A stretch of DNA of 64,000 nucleotides from Streptomyces sp. AM 4-1-1 (GCF_029167625.1 NZ_CP119145.1:6262001-6326000), one strand, 5' to 3'; shown: positions 34,485 to 43,581, counted from the first letter of the stretch. The notes: generated by a model from the sequence alone, not told the origin. Program-made: numbers and translations.

Positions 34485-35288
34485 TCAGGGGGCGTCGATG
34501 CGGTACGTGTCCCCGTACACCTTCCAGCGCAGCGGCGGACTCAGCTGGAGATTGCCCTCCCGGACGAAGACCCGCTGGGCCGTCTCGACACGGCTGCTGT
34601 CGTTGTGCGAGGGCTCCTCGGCGATCGCCGCCACCCGGGCGTCGAGGAAGGCGTTCAGGTACGCCTCCTCGTCGCCGCCGCGCGACGGCGGTTCGGCCTT
34701 CGCCAGGGCCTGCTTCCGTATCGTGGTGAAGCCGACCGTGCCCTCGGTGTCGCCATGGCCGTGCATCACGTACGCGTCGTAGTAGATGAACTGGCCCAGC
34801 GCGCTCAGACCGTCCTTCTCCGCCCGGCTCACCGCCGGTTCGAAATAGGAGCGGTCCCGCTCCGCGTCCTGCGCGGCCCGGAACGCCGGGTCCTTCGCGG
34901 CCCGCGCCCAGGCGGCGGTGAAGGGATCGCCGAGTCCGGTGTGCGCGTCGGTCCCCTTCACGGCGCGGAGCGCGGGCAGGAACCGGGCCAGCGCGTTGCC
35001 GGGGCGGTCCGCCGTGTACCGCTCGACGACCGACAGCATGTCGCCGGTACCGGAGCAGAAGCCGATGATGCCCGCGGTGTAGCCGCGACCGTCGCCGATG
35101 TCCTCGATGTACTTGTACTCGGCCCGCCAGTCCAGCGAGGAGTTCTCCGCGCTGGACACCAGCTGCATCGCGATCCGCTTCTTCGCCGGGTCGCGGAGAT
35201 CGGTCTCCGGGTCCTCGGAACCGGAGCACCCGGTCAGCACGGCGAGCGCGACGGCGGCGCAGATCAGGGGACGGACCATGGGCTTCAC
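34485..35288 (-). CDS. csn: GH46 chitosanase, lipoprotein
   Basis: 267 aa. Residues 1-21 form a lipoprotein signal with lipobox LTGC, so it should be anchored to the membrane outside, unlike the freely secreted N174-type enzyme. The mature part starts with the GH46 segment AKKRIAMQLVSSAENSSLDW; the glutamate in SSAEN corresponds to the catalytic acid and the aspartate in IEDIGDGRGYTAG to the base. Later AALQ-like GQFIYYDAYVMHG and DTSRVETAQRVF (here DSSRVETAQ) are also conserved. It hydrolyses chitosan. It lies near the chitinase and FN3 lipoprotein, forming a chitin/chitosan block. A second Met (MVRPL) is a possible start. Confidence 0.88.
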   Translation of the reverse strand: MKPMVRPLICAAVALAVLTGCSGSEDPETDLRDPAKKRIAMQLVSSAENSSLDWRAEYKYIEDIGDGRGYTAGIIGFCSGTGDMLSVVERYTADRPGNALARFLPALRAVKGTDAHTGLGDPFTAAWARAAKDPAFRAAQDAERDRSYFEPAVSRAEKDGLSALGQFIYYDAYVMHGHGDTEGTVGFTTIRKQALAKAEPPSRGGDEEAYLNAFLDARVAAIAEEPSHNDSSRVETAQRVFVREGNLQLSPPLRWKVYGDTYRIDAP

Positions 35289-35353
35289 CTCTACAGCCTG
35301 CCATGTCCGTCCGGTGGAGCCGGGGCCGGTCCGGCGGCTGTAGCGTCTTGGGC

Positions 35354-36037
35354 ATGGAAGATCAGTCTGTTGTGGATGTCGGCGACGTGCGGCTCGCGTA
35401 TCGGACCTGGGGTGACCCGTTCGGCTCGCCGGTCGTCCTGCTGCACGGCCTCGGAGGGTCCGCCGCGAGCTGGGAGGCCACCGGAAGCCTGCTGGGCGAG
35501 GAGTGGCGGGTGTACGCGATCGATCTGCGCGGGCACGGGGAGAGCGACTGGCCCGACGAGTACTCCGTCGAGCTGATGCGGGACGACGTCATGGGCTTCC
35601 TGGACGAGTGCGAGCTCGACCGGGTCGGGCTCGTGGGACACGCGATGGGCGGTGTGGTCGCGCGTCTGCTGGCCCAGGAGCACTCGGACCGGGTGGAGCG
35701 GCTGGTGCTGGTGGAGACCCCGCCGCCGTTCGCCTCGGAGAGCGCGCCGGCCGCGGAGCCCGAGGGGCCGGCGGACCATGACGAGGCCGTCGTCCGCGCG
35801 ATCCGGGCCCAGTTGGCCGATCCCGATCCGGAGTGGGCGGACGGGCTGGGGGAGATCGTCGCACCCACGATGATCGTTTCCGGCGGTCCGCAGAGCACCA
35901 TGCCGCAGGAGTACGTCCAGGACATGGCGGCCCTGATCCCGGACTGCCGGACGATCACCGTCCCGGGCGGCCACGACGTGCACGAGACCCGGCCGGACCA
36001 GGTCGCCCGGGAGATCACCGAGTTCTTCACCAGCTGA
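35354..36037 (+). CDS. Alpha/beta hydrolase-fold protein lacking the nucleophilic serine
   Basis: 227 aa, ATG at 35354. Standard fold marks: VVLLHGLGGSAASWEATG (oxyanion region), VYAIDLRGHGESDWP, and the nucleophile elbow that reads GHAMGG instead of GHSMGG; Ala97 is encoded by GCG (35642-35644). A histidine is present near the end (VPGGHDVHETRP). A clear catalytic Asp is not seen in the IVSGGPQSTMPQ strand. With Ser replaced, classic esterase or lipase chemistry is unlikely; it might bind a ligand or be inactive. Divergent from chitosanase, with their starts only 65 bp apart. Confidence 0.82.
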   Translation: MEDQSVVDVGDVRLAYRTWGDPFGSPVVLLHGLGGSAASWEATGSLLGEEWRVYAIDLRGHGESDWPDEYSVELMRDDVMGFLDECELDRVGLVGHAMGGVVARLLAQEHSDRVERLVLVETPPPFASESAPAAEPEGPADHDEAVVRAIRAQLADPDPEWADGLGEIVAPTMIVSGGPQSTMPQEYVQDMAALIPDCRTITVPGGHDVHETRPDQVAREITEFFTS

Positions 36038-36064
36038 CCGGCCCCCGGGCCCAGGAGAACACGT

Positions 36065-36103
36065 ACGGCGGGTGCGGCTCCCCGGCGGGGCGCCGCACCC
36101 GCC
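36065..36103 (+). terminator. 13-bp hairpin after the hydrolase gene
   Basis: CGGCGGGTGCGGC pairs perfectly with its complement across a 13-nt loop, starting 28 bp past the stop codon. Typical GC-rich Streptomyces terminator without T-run. Confidence 0.7.
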
Positions 36104-36247
36104 GCGCGTCTCCCGCCGGTCCTGCCCGCGTTCCTTCCCCGGCGCACACCGGCACAATGCGGAAGGTTCCGCTCCCTCCTCTTGTCGTGGACCCGTCGGC
36201 CGTGCCATACAGGTCTGGACCATTGCTGACGGACGGAAGGCAAGACT

Positions 36248-37225
36248 GTGCAACGCCCCCACGGACACATCGCGTTGGCATGTTCCGCCGCCCTGCTCAT
36301 CGCGGCCCTCTCGGCATGCGGTCAGGACGAGACGAAGGACACGGAGAAACCGACGGCCCCGAGCGGGGTGACGGCCCAGGCGAGCAGTGCCACCTCCGTG
36401 CACGTCATGTGGGAGAAGTCCTCCGACAACAAGGCGGTCACCGGCTACGAGATCTACCGCGCAGGCAAGAAGGTCAAGTCGGTCGCCGCGGTCCGGCAGA
36501 TGATCGACGTGGACGGGCTCGCCGCCTCGACCGCCTACACCTTCACCGTGCGGGCCCGCGACGCCGCGGGGAACCTCTCCGAACCCAGCGCCACCGTGCC
36601 CGTCACCACCCCCGCTCCCACCCCCGCCGACCACGAGGCGCCGACCACCCCCACGAAGCTGCGCGCCAAGGCGGACGGCAGCCGGGCGGCGCACCTCTCC
36701 TGGGGCGGCTCCACGGACGACATCGGCGTCACCTCGTACGACATCTACCAGGAGGACTCGCGCATCCACAGCGTGCCCGGCACACAGACCACGGCGCACC
36801 TCACCGGTCTGCGGCCCGGCACCGTCTACACCTTCACCGTGCGGGCCCGTGACGCCGCCGACACCTCGTCGGCCGACAGCAACGCCGTCGACCTGACCAC
36901 CGCGTCCGCCCCCGGCGCCCCGGCCAGCACCGCCCCCACCGATCTGCGCGCCACGACCAGCACCCAGGGCAAGGAGTACGCGGTCGACCTGTCGTGGCAG
37001 CAGCCCGAGACGGGCGGTGAGATATCCGCGTATGAGCTCTATCTGAACGGCCGGCTGACCACCACGATCGTCTGGGGCGCGCAGCCTCCCGCGGGCCGCG
37101 CGACCTATCAGCTCACCACCGGCGACCCGGCGGGCACCCGCTACTGGGTGAAGCTCCGGGCCAAACTGCCGGACGGGAAGTGGGGCGACTTCTCCGCCCA
37201 GCGGACGGTGGTGCTGGGCCACTGA
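36248..37225 (+). CDS. Lipoprotein with three fibronectin type III domains
   Basis: 325 aa, GTG start preceded by GGAAGG. Signal with lipobox LSAC near residue 24. Three FN3 repeats follow at about residues 35-122, 130-220 and 228-325. The first two have the typical PTAPSGVTAQ opening and TAYTFTVRARDAAGN closing; the third has LDLSW-like VDLSWQQPETGGEISAYELYLNG. No catalytic domain. FN3 modules act as spacers or adhesion units on cell-surface carbohydrate-active proteins. Being 621 bp from the FN3-bearing chitinase, it may share ancestry with its FN3 modules and work at the cell surface in chitin contact. Role inferred. Confidence 0.82.
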   Translation: MQRPHGHIALACSAALLIAALSACGQDETKDTEKPTAPSGVTAQASSATSVHVMWEKSSDNKAVTGYEIYRAGKKVKSVAAVRQMIDVDGLAASTAYTFTVRARDAAGNLSEPSATVPVTTPAPTPADHEAPTTPTKLRAKADGSRAAHLSWGGSTDDIGVTSYDIYQEDSRIHSVPGTQTTAHLTGLRPGTVYTFTVRARDAADTSSADSNAVDLTTASAPGAPASTAPTDLRATTSTQGKEYAVDLSWQQPETGGEISAYELYLNGRLTTTIVWGAQPPAGRATYQLTTGDPAGTRYWVKLRAKLPDGKWGDFSAQRTVVLGH

Positions 37226-37680
37226 GGGCCGCGCGGGCGGGGGTGCGGGCCGTCGCGCCCTGTGATCCGTTGATCCCGGGGACCTCATGCCGGACCGCGG
37301 GCACCGGGCGCCGGACGTGACGAGGAGACGGGGCGCGGGCGGCTGATCCAGGCGGGAAGCCGCCGGGCGGGCGCGTTCCGCTCACCTTCCCCGGCGCGCC
37401 GGCCGTCCGCTGAACCTCTGGGTGCCGACGACGGCGGTCTCGGACGGCGGGGTGGCACTGGCGAAGGTCGGCCGCGGCACGCGTCTGCGGTGCGTCCCAC
37501 CGCTGTTGGCGATTCTCGCCGTGCTGATCAGTGGGTTCGTGGCGGTCGGGACCGTCCTCGTCCGACGGCTGAGGGGACCCGTCGCCCGCTGTGTGCGCCC
37601 GCGAACGGGCGCGTGTCCGCCGGGCGAGGACATGGCGGACGAACCACGACCGGAACGGTGCGTTGCCGGTCTCGGCCAAT
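37226..37680. other. Intergenic region between FN3 lipoprotein and chitinase
   Basis: No supported gene. A short frame with one hydrophobic segment (37422-37697, plus strand) lacks a good ribosome site and runs into the chitinase operator, so I do not call it. The segment ends at the chitinase regulatory region. Confidence 0.4.
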
Positions 37681-37722
37681 TGGTCTGTACCTCTTGACGT
37701 AGTGGTCCAGACCTCTTAGCTT
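37681..37722 (+). promoter_or_regulatory. Chitinase promoter with two 12-bp operator direct repeats
   Basis: TGGTCTGTACCT (37681-37692) and TGGTCCAGACCT (37703-37714) lie 22 bp apart, start to start. The second is exactly the direct-repeat element described for Streptomyces chitinase promoters and overlaps the DasR-site consensus. A TTGACG -35 (37694-37699) and TAGCTT -10 (37717-37722) can be fitted with 17-bp spacing, so the second repeat would lie between them and occlude polymerase when bound. Confidence 0.8.
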
Positions 37723-37846
37723 CCCCTGTGCTCCATGGCACAGGCACAGGCATCACGGCACCAGGCACCAAGGCATCAAGGACGCCCCAGGACGTCCTGC
37801 TCCCCCCTCAGGACCGGTATCGGTCCCTGCCCGCCAAGGGAGAACC

Positions 37847-40135
37847 ATGTTCACGCACATGCCACTGAGAAGGAGATCGGCGACCGCCCTGATCGCCGCT
37901 CTCGGTCTTCTGCTCGCCCTGCTGTCGCTCCAGGCACCCGCCGCGCACGCGGCGGGCAAGCTGACGGCCACCTTCACCAGCGCCGACAACGGCCCCTGGT
38001 GGAAAGGGACGTTCGTCATCCGTAACGACGGCGACGCCGCGGTCACCGGCTGGTCCCTCGAATTCGACCTCCCCTCCGGGGTGAAGATCGACTCCTCCTA
38101 CAACGGGACTGTCACCACCCAGGGCAGTCACATCACCGCGGTCAACGCCCACTACAACGGCACGGTCGCGGCGCACAGCACGACCGAGCCGTACAGCTAC
38201 TGGTTCGTCGCCACCGGTCCGATCACCGCGCCGACCGGCTGCCGCATCAACGGCGACAAGTGCGACGGTTCCGCGGACGTGCCGCCGACGGCGCCCTCGG
38301 GGCTGAAGCAGACCGACGTCACGGCCCGCACCGCCACGCTCTCCTGGACGGCGGGATCGGCGGGCGACTTCCCGGTCGCCTCGTACGAAGTCCTCGCGGG
38401 CGGCAAGGTGGTGGGCAACGCGACCGCGACGACCACCACGACCGTCACCGGACTGACCCCCGCCACCGACTACTCCTTCACGGTCCGGGCCAAGGACACC
38501 CGGGGCAACGTCTCCGCCGAGAGCGCCCCGCTGACCGTCAAGACCGTCGACCCGGCGAGCGACACCTCCCCGCCGACCGCGCCGGGGAACCTGCGTTCCA
38601 CCGCCGTCGACTCCAGCAGCGTCACCCTGGCCTGGACGGCCGCCACGGACAACCAGCGGGTCGCCGCGTACGACGTCTACCGCGGCGGAACCCTCGCCAC
38701 GACCGTCTCGGGCACGACCACCACCGCCACGATCGGCGGCCTGTCGCCCTCGACCCCGTACACCTTCACCGTGAAGGCCCGTGACCCCGCGGACAACGCG
38801 TCCCCCGCGAGCAACGCCCTCACCGTGAAGACCGGCGACATCGTCGGCGCGGGCAAGTACGCCAAGGTCGGCTACTTCGTCCAGTGGGGCATCTACGGCC
38901 GCCAGTACTTCGTCAAGAACCTCCACGACTCCGGCGCCGCGGCGAAGCTGAACGTCATCAACTACTCCTTCGAGAACATCGACCCGAACAACCTCACCTG
39001 CATGAACGGCGTCACCAAGGGCACCACCGCCGATCCGGAGGACCCCGAACAGGGCACCGGCGCCGGTGACGCCGACGCCGACTACGCCCGTCCGTTCAGC
39101 GCCTCCCAGTCCGTGGACGGCGTCGCGGACGACGGCTGGGGCAAGCTGCGCGGCAACTTCAACCAGCTGAAGAAGCTCAAGAAGCTGCACCCCGACCTGA
39201 AGATCGTCGTCTCGCTCGGCGGCTGGACGTACTCGAAGTACTTCTCCGACGTGGCGGCCACCGACGCCGCCCGGAAGAAGTTCGTCTCCTCCTGTGTCGA
39301 CATGTACCTCAAGGGCAACCTCCCCGACTACAACGGAGCGGGCGGACCCGGCACCGCGGCCGGCATCTTCGACGGCTTCGACATCGACTGGGAGTGGCCG
39401 GGCAGCGACACCGGGCACCCCGGCAACCACTGGTCCACCAACGACCGGGACAACCTGACCCTGCTGCTCGCCGAGTTCCGCAAGCAGATGGACGCCCTGG
39501 GCGGCGAACACCGCCTCCTCACCGCGTTCACCCCGGCCGACCCGCAGAAGGTCACCGAGGGCTGGGACCTGGCCAAGGTCTTCAACTCCCTCGACGTCGC
39601 CAACGTCCAGGGATACGACTTCCACGGCTCCGGCAGCGACAACTCCTGGGAACCGAACCGCACCGGCCACCAGGCCAACCTCTACGCGGACGCCCAGGAC
39701 CCGTACAACTTCCACTTCAGCGCCGACGCGGCCATCAAGGCCTACACGGACGCGGGAGTCGAACCGCGCAAGCTGACCCTCGGCATCCCGTTCTACGGAC
39801 GCGGCTGGCAGAACGTCGTCGACGGCGGAGCCGCAGGCGAATGGCAGACGGCGGGCGGCGCGGCCCCCGGCCAGTTCGCGGAGGAAGCGGGCACCCGTGG
39901 TTACTCCAACCTCATCGGCGCGTATCCGACGATGGCGGTCCACCACGATGAACAGTCGATAGCCACCTACGGATACACCGGCAACCAGTGGTGGTCCTTC
40001 GACGACGCCTGGTCCATCGGCAAGAAGACGTCCTATGTGAAGGACAAGGGCCTGCTCGGCGTCATGATCTGGGAAATGTCCGGTGACACCACCCAGGGCA
40101 CTCTCATGAACGCCCTGGAGACCGGTCTGAAGTAG
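37847..40135 (+). CDS. Secreted chitinase: CBM2, two FN3 domains, GH18 catalytic domain
   Basis: 762 aa with a long signal peptide (residues 1-35, ending AHAA). Residues 36-145 are a family 2 carbohydrate-binding module (WWKGTFVIRNDGDAAVTGWSLEF). FN3 domains follow at about 148-235 and 240-328. The GH18 barrel occupies 335-762: KVGYFVQWGIYGRQYFVKN, LKIVVSLGGWTYSK, and the DxxDxDxE motif FDGFDIDWEWPG with catalytic acid E516, then QGYDFHG and the late MIWEMSGD. It hydrolyses chitin outside the cell with retention through substrate-assisted catalysis. Behind the operator repeats it should be induced by chitin oligomers and repressed by glucose, as known for this group. Confidence 0.93.
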   Translation: MFTHMPLRRRSATALIAALGLLLALLSLQAPAAHAAGKLTATFTSADNGPWWKGTFVIRNDGDAAVTGWSLEFDLPSGVKIDSSYNGTVTTQGSHITAVNAHYNGTVAAHSTTEPYSYWFVATGPITAPTGCRINGDKCDGSADVPPTAPSGLKQTDVTARTATLSWTAGSAGDFPVASYEVLAGGKVVGNATATTTTTVTGLTPATDYSFTVRAKDTRGNVSAESAPLTVKTVDPASDTSPPTAPGNLRSTAVDSSSVTLAWTAATDNQRVAAYDVYRGGTLATTVSGTTTTATIGGLSPSTPYTFTVKARDPADNASPASNALTVKTGDIVGAGKYAKVGYFVQWGIYGRQYFVKNLHDSGAAAKLNVINYSFENIDPNNLTCMNGVTKGTTADPEDPEQGTGAGDADADYARPFSASQSVDGVADDGWGKLRGNFNQLKKLKKLHPDLKIVVSLGGWTYSKYFSDVAATDAARKKFVSSCVDMYLKGNLPDYNGAGGPGTAAGIFDGFDIDWEWPGSDTGHPGNHWSTNDRDNLTLLLAEFRKQMDALGGEHRLLTAFTPADPQKVTEGWDLAKVFNSLDVANVQGYDFHGSGSDNSWEPNRTGHQANLYADAQDPYNFHFSADAAIKAYTDAGVEPRKLTLGIPFYGRGWQNVVDGGAAGEWQTAGGAAPGQFAEEAGTRGYSNLIGAYPTMAVHHDEQSIATYGYTGNQWWSFDDAWSIGKKTSYVKDKGLLGVMIWEMSGDTTQGTLMNALETGLK

Positions 40136-40150
40136 CACCACCGGTCCGGC

Positions 40151-40188
40151 GGCCCGCCCCCGGCGCCTCGCGCGGCCGGGGGCGGGCC
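40151..40188 (+). terminator. 14-bp hairpin terminator of the chitinase gene
   Basis: GGCCCGCCCCCGGC pairs perfectly with its complement over a 10-nt loop, 16 bp past the chitinase stop codon. Confidence 0.75.
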
Positions 40189-40262
40189 TCTTCGCCGGAC
40201 CACTCGTTCCCCGGCGGCGGCCTCGCGGGCCGGACCGGCGGTGGCGTCCACACCGAGCCGGC

Positions 40263-40352
40263 GAGGGCCGCTTCGGTGAGAGCCGCGTGGGTGACGGCCG
40301 CTTCGGTGGACTCCGAGCCGACGAGGGCCGCGTCGGTCGGGGCCGCGTCGGT
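40263..40352. repeat. 15-bp minisatellite, six units
   Basis: Six consecutive 15-bp units based on GAGGGCCGCKTCGGT, starting at 40263, 40278, 40293, 40308, 40323 and 40338; the fourth unit is the most diverged. The array ends exactly at the stop codon of the leftward nucleotidyltransferase gene. On the minus strand the 15-bp period keeps a frame encoding TEAAL-like pentapeptides, but not the frame of that gene. Confidence 0.7.
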
Positions 40353-41008
40353 CAGGACTGTTCGAGACGGGCCAGATCCGCGGGGGTGTCGATGTCGTAC
40401 GCCTCCGCCACGTCGGAGCATTCGACGAGCGCCAGCGCGTCCCGGTGCGCCCGCAGATACTCCCGGGCGCCCCGGTCGCCCACGGCCCCGGCCGCGATGT
40501 CCGGCCACCGCCCGGCCCCGAACAGCACCGGATGACCGCGCGCCCCCTCGTACGCTGCCGCCGCCAGACTCGCCCGCGAGCGGTACGCCGACCGCACCCG
40601 CTCCACCGCCCGCGCGCCGATGCCCGGCTGGTCCACCAGCACGACGAGTGCCGCGTCCGCCCCGCTCCCCGCGAGCGCCGCGAGACCCGCCCGCAGGGAC
40701 GACCCCATGCCCTCGGCCCACCCGGGATTCACGGTCACCTCGCACCCCGACAGATCGGCCCGCTCCCGGACCGCGTCGGCCGCCGCGCCCAGCACCACCA
40801 GGACCGGCCCGCAGCCGCCCTCGCGCAGCGCGCGCACCGCGTGTTCGACCAGCGGGCGGCCCCGGTGCTCCAGCAGGGCCTTCGGCCGGCCACCGAGCCG
40901 TCGGCCACCCCCGGCGGCCAGCAGCAGACCGGCGACCAGGGGAGGACGCGGCGGCCCCGAGCGTTGTGAGGGACGTGAGGGACGCGGGGCGCCGGAGGTG
41001 TGAGCCAT
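40352..41008 (-). CDS. MobA/MocA-like NTP:nucleotidyltransferase
   Basis: 218 aa, start at 41008; the frame is open upstream, but the residues there are not conserved-looking. N-terminal VAGLLLAAGGGRRLGGRPKALLEHRGRPLVEHAV is the nucleotide-binding GAGxGxRxGxxK loop of the MobA family. LVVLVDQPGI is the metal-binding acidic strand, and YEGARGHPVLFGAGRWPDI with DIDTPADLARLE completes the MocA/CoxL-associated pattern. These enzymes transfer CMP or GMP to molybdopterin to mature xanthine-dehydrogenase-type enzymes. No molybdoenzyme gene is near, so the exact cofactor form is unknown. Confidence 0.82.
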   Translation of the reverse strand: MAHTSGAPRPSRPSQRSGPPRPPLVAGLLLAAGGGRRLGGRPKALLEHRGRPLVEHAVRALREGGCGPVLVVLGAAADAVRERADLSGCEVTVNPGWAEGMGSSLRAGLAALAGSGADAALVVLVDQPGIGARAVERVRSAYRSRASLAAAAYEGARGHPVLFGAGRWPDIAAGAVGDRGAREYLRAHRDALALVECSDVAEAYDIDTPADLARLEQS

Positions 41009-41277
41009 GCGCCCTGGATACCCCGGATGCGGACGCGGCGCGCATTTCCCGGGCGGGACCCGTCCCGGTACCGCGTCCCTGGTCACTGCCCCGCCGGCCC
41101 ACAGTTCACTCTTCGCACAGGAGAATCCAAGGTCACCCTCAGGGTCACCCCGATTTACGTCGGCGTGGTGGCGCCGGACACCTGGCATGGCGTTAACTTG
41201 CGTCCGACCCCAGGTACTTGACCACCGTCCGGGACCTGGTCGACACACCGGCACAAAGATGTGTGAGGGGGAGTGCT

Positions 41278-41604
41278 TTGTTGCGAAGCGTGGGGCAGAA
41301 GCGGGTGACCGGCAGCGCCGAGGACCCGAGAGTCACCGGGCTGCGCACGGCCGTCTCCCGGCTCCGCCGTGAACTGGCCGGGAACCCCGGCGACTTCCCG
41401 GACCGGGGGATCGCCGAGGAGGAGCTGGCCGCGCTGGACGCGATGGCGGTCGACGGTGTGCCGGAGATTCCCCGGATGCGTCGCTCGCTGCTGCTGATCG
41501 CGGGGGCGATCGGCTCGGTGAGCGCGCTGGCCGTCGCGCTCAGGGACGTACGGATCGCCGTCGACCTCTTCGGTGAGCCTCCGCCGCGTCACTGGAACGA
41601 GTGA
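41278..41604 (+). CDS. Small actinobacterial membrane-associated protein (DUF5955-like)
   Basis: 108 aa from TTG at 41278 (GAGGGGGAG sits just upstream; TTG at 41281 is equally possible). The sequence TGSAEDPRVTGLRTAVSRLRRELAG, then DRGIAEEELAALDAM and RRSLLLIAGAIGSVSALA, matches what I recall of the Streptomyces family annotated DUF5955. One hydrophobic helix (residues 75-95) near the C-terminus. Function unknown. Convergent with the response regulator. Confidence 0.65.
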   Translation: MLRSVGQKRVTGSAEDPRVTGLRTAVSRLRRELAGNPGDFPDRGIAEEELAALDAMAVDGVPEIPRMRRSLLLIAGAIGSVSALAVALRDVRIAVDLFGEPPPRHWNE

Positions 41605-41608
41605 TTGT

Positions 41609-41639
41609 TGCCCGGCGCCCCGGAGGGGGGAGCCGGGCA
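41609..41639. terminator. Short hairpin between convergent genes
   Basis: TGCCCGGC and GCCGGGCA are separated by 15 nt. It lies between the stop at 41604 and the stop of the leftward regulator at 41696, so it could serve both. Confidence 0.45.
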
Positions 41640-41695
41640 CCATGCGTTCGAGAGGTGCGGCGGGTGTTCGAGAGGGTGGTGCGCGGGGTGGGCCT

Positions 41696-42343
41696 TCAGC
41701 GGCGGATCAGACGGCGGGCGGTGGCCACGGCCACGGCCGAGGTGCGGGAGTCGACGCCGAGCTTCGCGTAGATGTGCACCAGATGGGACTTCACCGTCGC
41801 CTGACTCAGGAACAGCCGCTTGCTGATCTGGAGGTTGGAAAGGCCCTCGCCGACCAGGCGCAGCACCTCCAGCTCCCGCTTCGTCAGCGCGTCGGCCGGG
41901 GTGCGCATACGGTCCATCAGCCGGTGGGCGACCGCCGGGGCCAGCGCGGACCGGCCCGCCGCGGCCGTGCGGACGGCCGCTGCCAGTTCCTCGGGCGGCG
42001 CGTCCTTCAGCAGATAGCCACTGGCCCCCGCCTCGACCGCCGCCAGGATGTCGGCGTCCGAGTCGTACGTGGTCAGGATCAGCACCCGGGGGGCTCCCGG
42101 CTCCGCCGTGATCGCGGCCGTCGCCTCCGCGCCGTGCATCCCCCCGCCGAACTGGAGGTCCATCAGGACGACGTCGAACTCACCGGTCGCGGCCAGCGCC
42201 ACGGCGCGTTCGGCGGTGGCGGCCTCGGCGGTCACCCGGAGGCCGGGTTCGGTGTCGAGGACGGCGCGCAGCCCCGCCCGTACCACCGGGTGGTCGTCGG
42301 CGAGCAGCAGCCGGACGGTGGCGGGTTCGGGTTCCGTACTCAT
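41696..42343 (-). CDS. NarL/LuxR-type response regulator
   Basis: 215 aa. Receiver domain with the acidic pair in [14 protein letters not shown], phospho-acceptor Asp in [17 protein letters not shown], conserved Thr in [10 protein letters not shown] and Lys in GYLLKDAP. C-terminal Lux[29 protein letters not shown], then [15 protein letters not shown]. Start overlaps the sensor kinase stop (ATGA), so the two form one transcript. They lie divergent from an ABC exporter, the usual target of such two-component systems in Streptomyces. Confidence 0.92.
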   Translation of the reverse strand: MSTEPEPATVRLLLADDHPVVRAGLRAVLDTEPGLRVTAEAATAERAVALAATGEFDVVLMDLQFGGGMHGAEATAAITAEPGAPRVLILTTYDSDADILAAVEAGASGYLLKDAPPEELAAAVRTAAAGRSALAPAVAHRLMDRMRTPADALTKRELEVLRLVGEGLSNLQISKRLFLSQATVKSHLVHIYAKLGVDSRTSAVAVATARRLIRR

Positions 42344-43581
42344 ACGGCGTCCTCTCCGTGCGGCGGTGGCGGTGGTGACAGCGGCAGGGGCAGGGTGAGC
42401 GCGACGGCCGTGCCCTGGCCCGGAGCCGACTCGACGCTCAGCGTGCCGCCCAGCGACCGGGCCCGGGACCGCATCGCGGGCAGCCCGAAGCCGCCGGGGT
42501 CGGTTCCCGCGTCCCGCGCGCCCGGGGCCGTTCGCGGGCCGGGCCGGGCCTCCGGCGCGAATCCCCGGCCGTCGTCCACGACGTCCAGCGACACCGAGGT
42601 GTCCATGAAGCTGAGGGTGATCTCCGCGCGCCGGGCGTGCGCGTGGCGCACGGTGTTGGCGAGCGCCGACTGCGCGGTGCGGAGCAGCGCCACCTCGTAC
42701 GGGGTGGGCAGCTCGACCGGGGTCCCGCTGACCGCGAACCGCACGGTGAGGTCCGGGCCGGTGGTGCGGTCCCGGAGTCGTTCGAGCGCGCCCGTCAGCG
42801 AACCGTGTTCCAGGTCCGGCGGCGACAGGGCGCGGACGAAGCGGCGGGCCTCGGCGAGGTTGTCCTGCGCGGCCTCGCGGGCCCGCCGGACGTGCGGCGC
42901 CGCCGGGGCGTCGTCGGGCAGGGCGCGTTCGGCGGCCCGCAGCAGCAACTGGATGCTGGACAGCCCCTGCGCCAGGGTGTCGTGGATCTCGCGCGCCAGC
43001 CGCTCCCGCTCGGCGAGCGTGCCCGCGGTGCGTTCGGCCGCGGCCAGCTCGGCGCGGGTGGAGACCAGTTCCTCGATGAGTTCGCGGCGCCGTTCGCTCT
43101 CCCGGAACAGCGCGTCGTACCCGAGCACCGTCGCGACCGCGACGGCCGCCCCCAGCAGCGGGCCGATGAACGCGCCGGGGCTGACTTCACGGCCGTGCCA
43201 GACGAAACTGGTGATGGCGGCCGCCGCGGTGACGGCGACGGCGGGCAGGCCCCAGCGGATCGGCAGCAGGTGCAGCTGGAGGAAGTAGAGCGGGAACGCC
43301 ACCCACAGGGCGTCCGGCGAGACGGTGAGCAGTGCGATCCAGACCGCGCCGAGACCGGCCGTCCAGAGGGCGGCGGCCCGGGTCAGCGGCTGCACGGCGG
43401 GGGCCGCCACCCCCGCCGCGTAGACCGCCACCAGTACACCGGCCAGGGCGACGGTGGCGGTGGCGTGCGGCGCGTCGTCGCTCACGGCCCGCGCCACGGC
43501 GAGCACCAGCAGACCCACCAGCAGGGCGTGCAGACACAGCCGCAGCGCGGTGGTGACCGGAGTGTGCGAACGCGAATCCAT
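42340..43581 (-). CDS. Sensor histidine kinase (HisKA_3 type)
   Basis: 413 aa from ATG at 43581. Six hydrophobic segments in residues 10-165 form the membrane sensor. A coiled coil and the dimerisation segment [24 protein letters not shown] carry the phospho-accepting His. The ATPase domain shows ANTVRHAHA (N box), [11 protein letters not shown] (G1) and [18 protein letters not shown] (G2). Partner of the response regulator just downstream; the start faces the ABC permease gene at 43692 across 110 bp, where its regulated promoter should lie. Confidence 0.9.
   Translation of the reverse strand: MDSRSHTPVTTALRLCLHALLVGLLVLAVARAVSDDAPHATATVALAGVLVAVYAAGVAAPAVQPLTRAAALWTAGLGAVWIALLTVSPDALWVAFPLYFLQLHLLPIRWGLPAVAVTAAAAITSFVWHGREVSPGAFIGPLLGAAVAVATVLGYDALFRESERRRELIEELVSTRAELAAAERTAGTLAERERLAREIHDTLAQGLSSIQLLLRAAERALPDDAPAAPHVRRAREAAQDNLAEARRFVRALSPPDLEHGSLTGALERLRDRTTGPDLTVRFAVSGTPVELPTPYEVALLRTAQSALANTVRHAHARRAEITLSFMDTSVSLDVVDDGRGFAPEARPGPRTAPGARDAGTDPGGFGLPAMRSRARSLGGTLSVESAPGQGTAVALTLPLPLSPPPPPHGEDAV

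Noticed and set aside
35291..37288. 665-codon minus-strand open frame
   Set aside because: Overlaps the hydrolase and FN3 lipoprotein in antisense; Gly/Arg-rich translation without motif.
37422..37697. 91-aa plus-strand frame with one hydrophobic segment
   Set aside because: No ribosome site and overlap with the chitinase operator; Arg-rich ends look like non-coding DNA.
37808..40141. 777-codon open frame on the minus strand
   Set aside because: Exact antisense of the chitinase gene, whose coding direction is certain from CBM2, FN3 and GH18 motifs.
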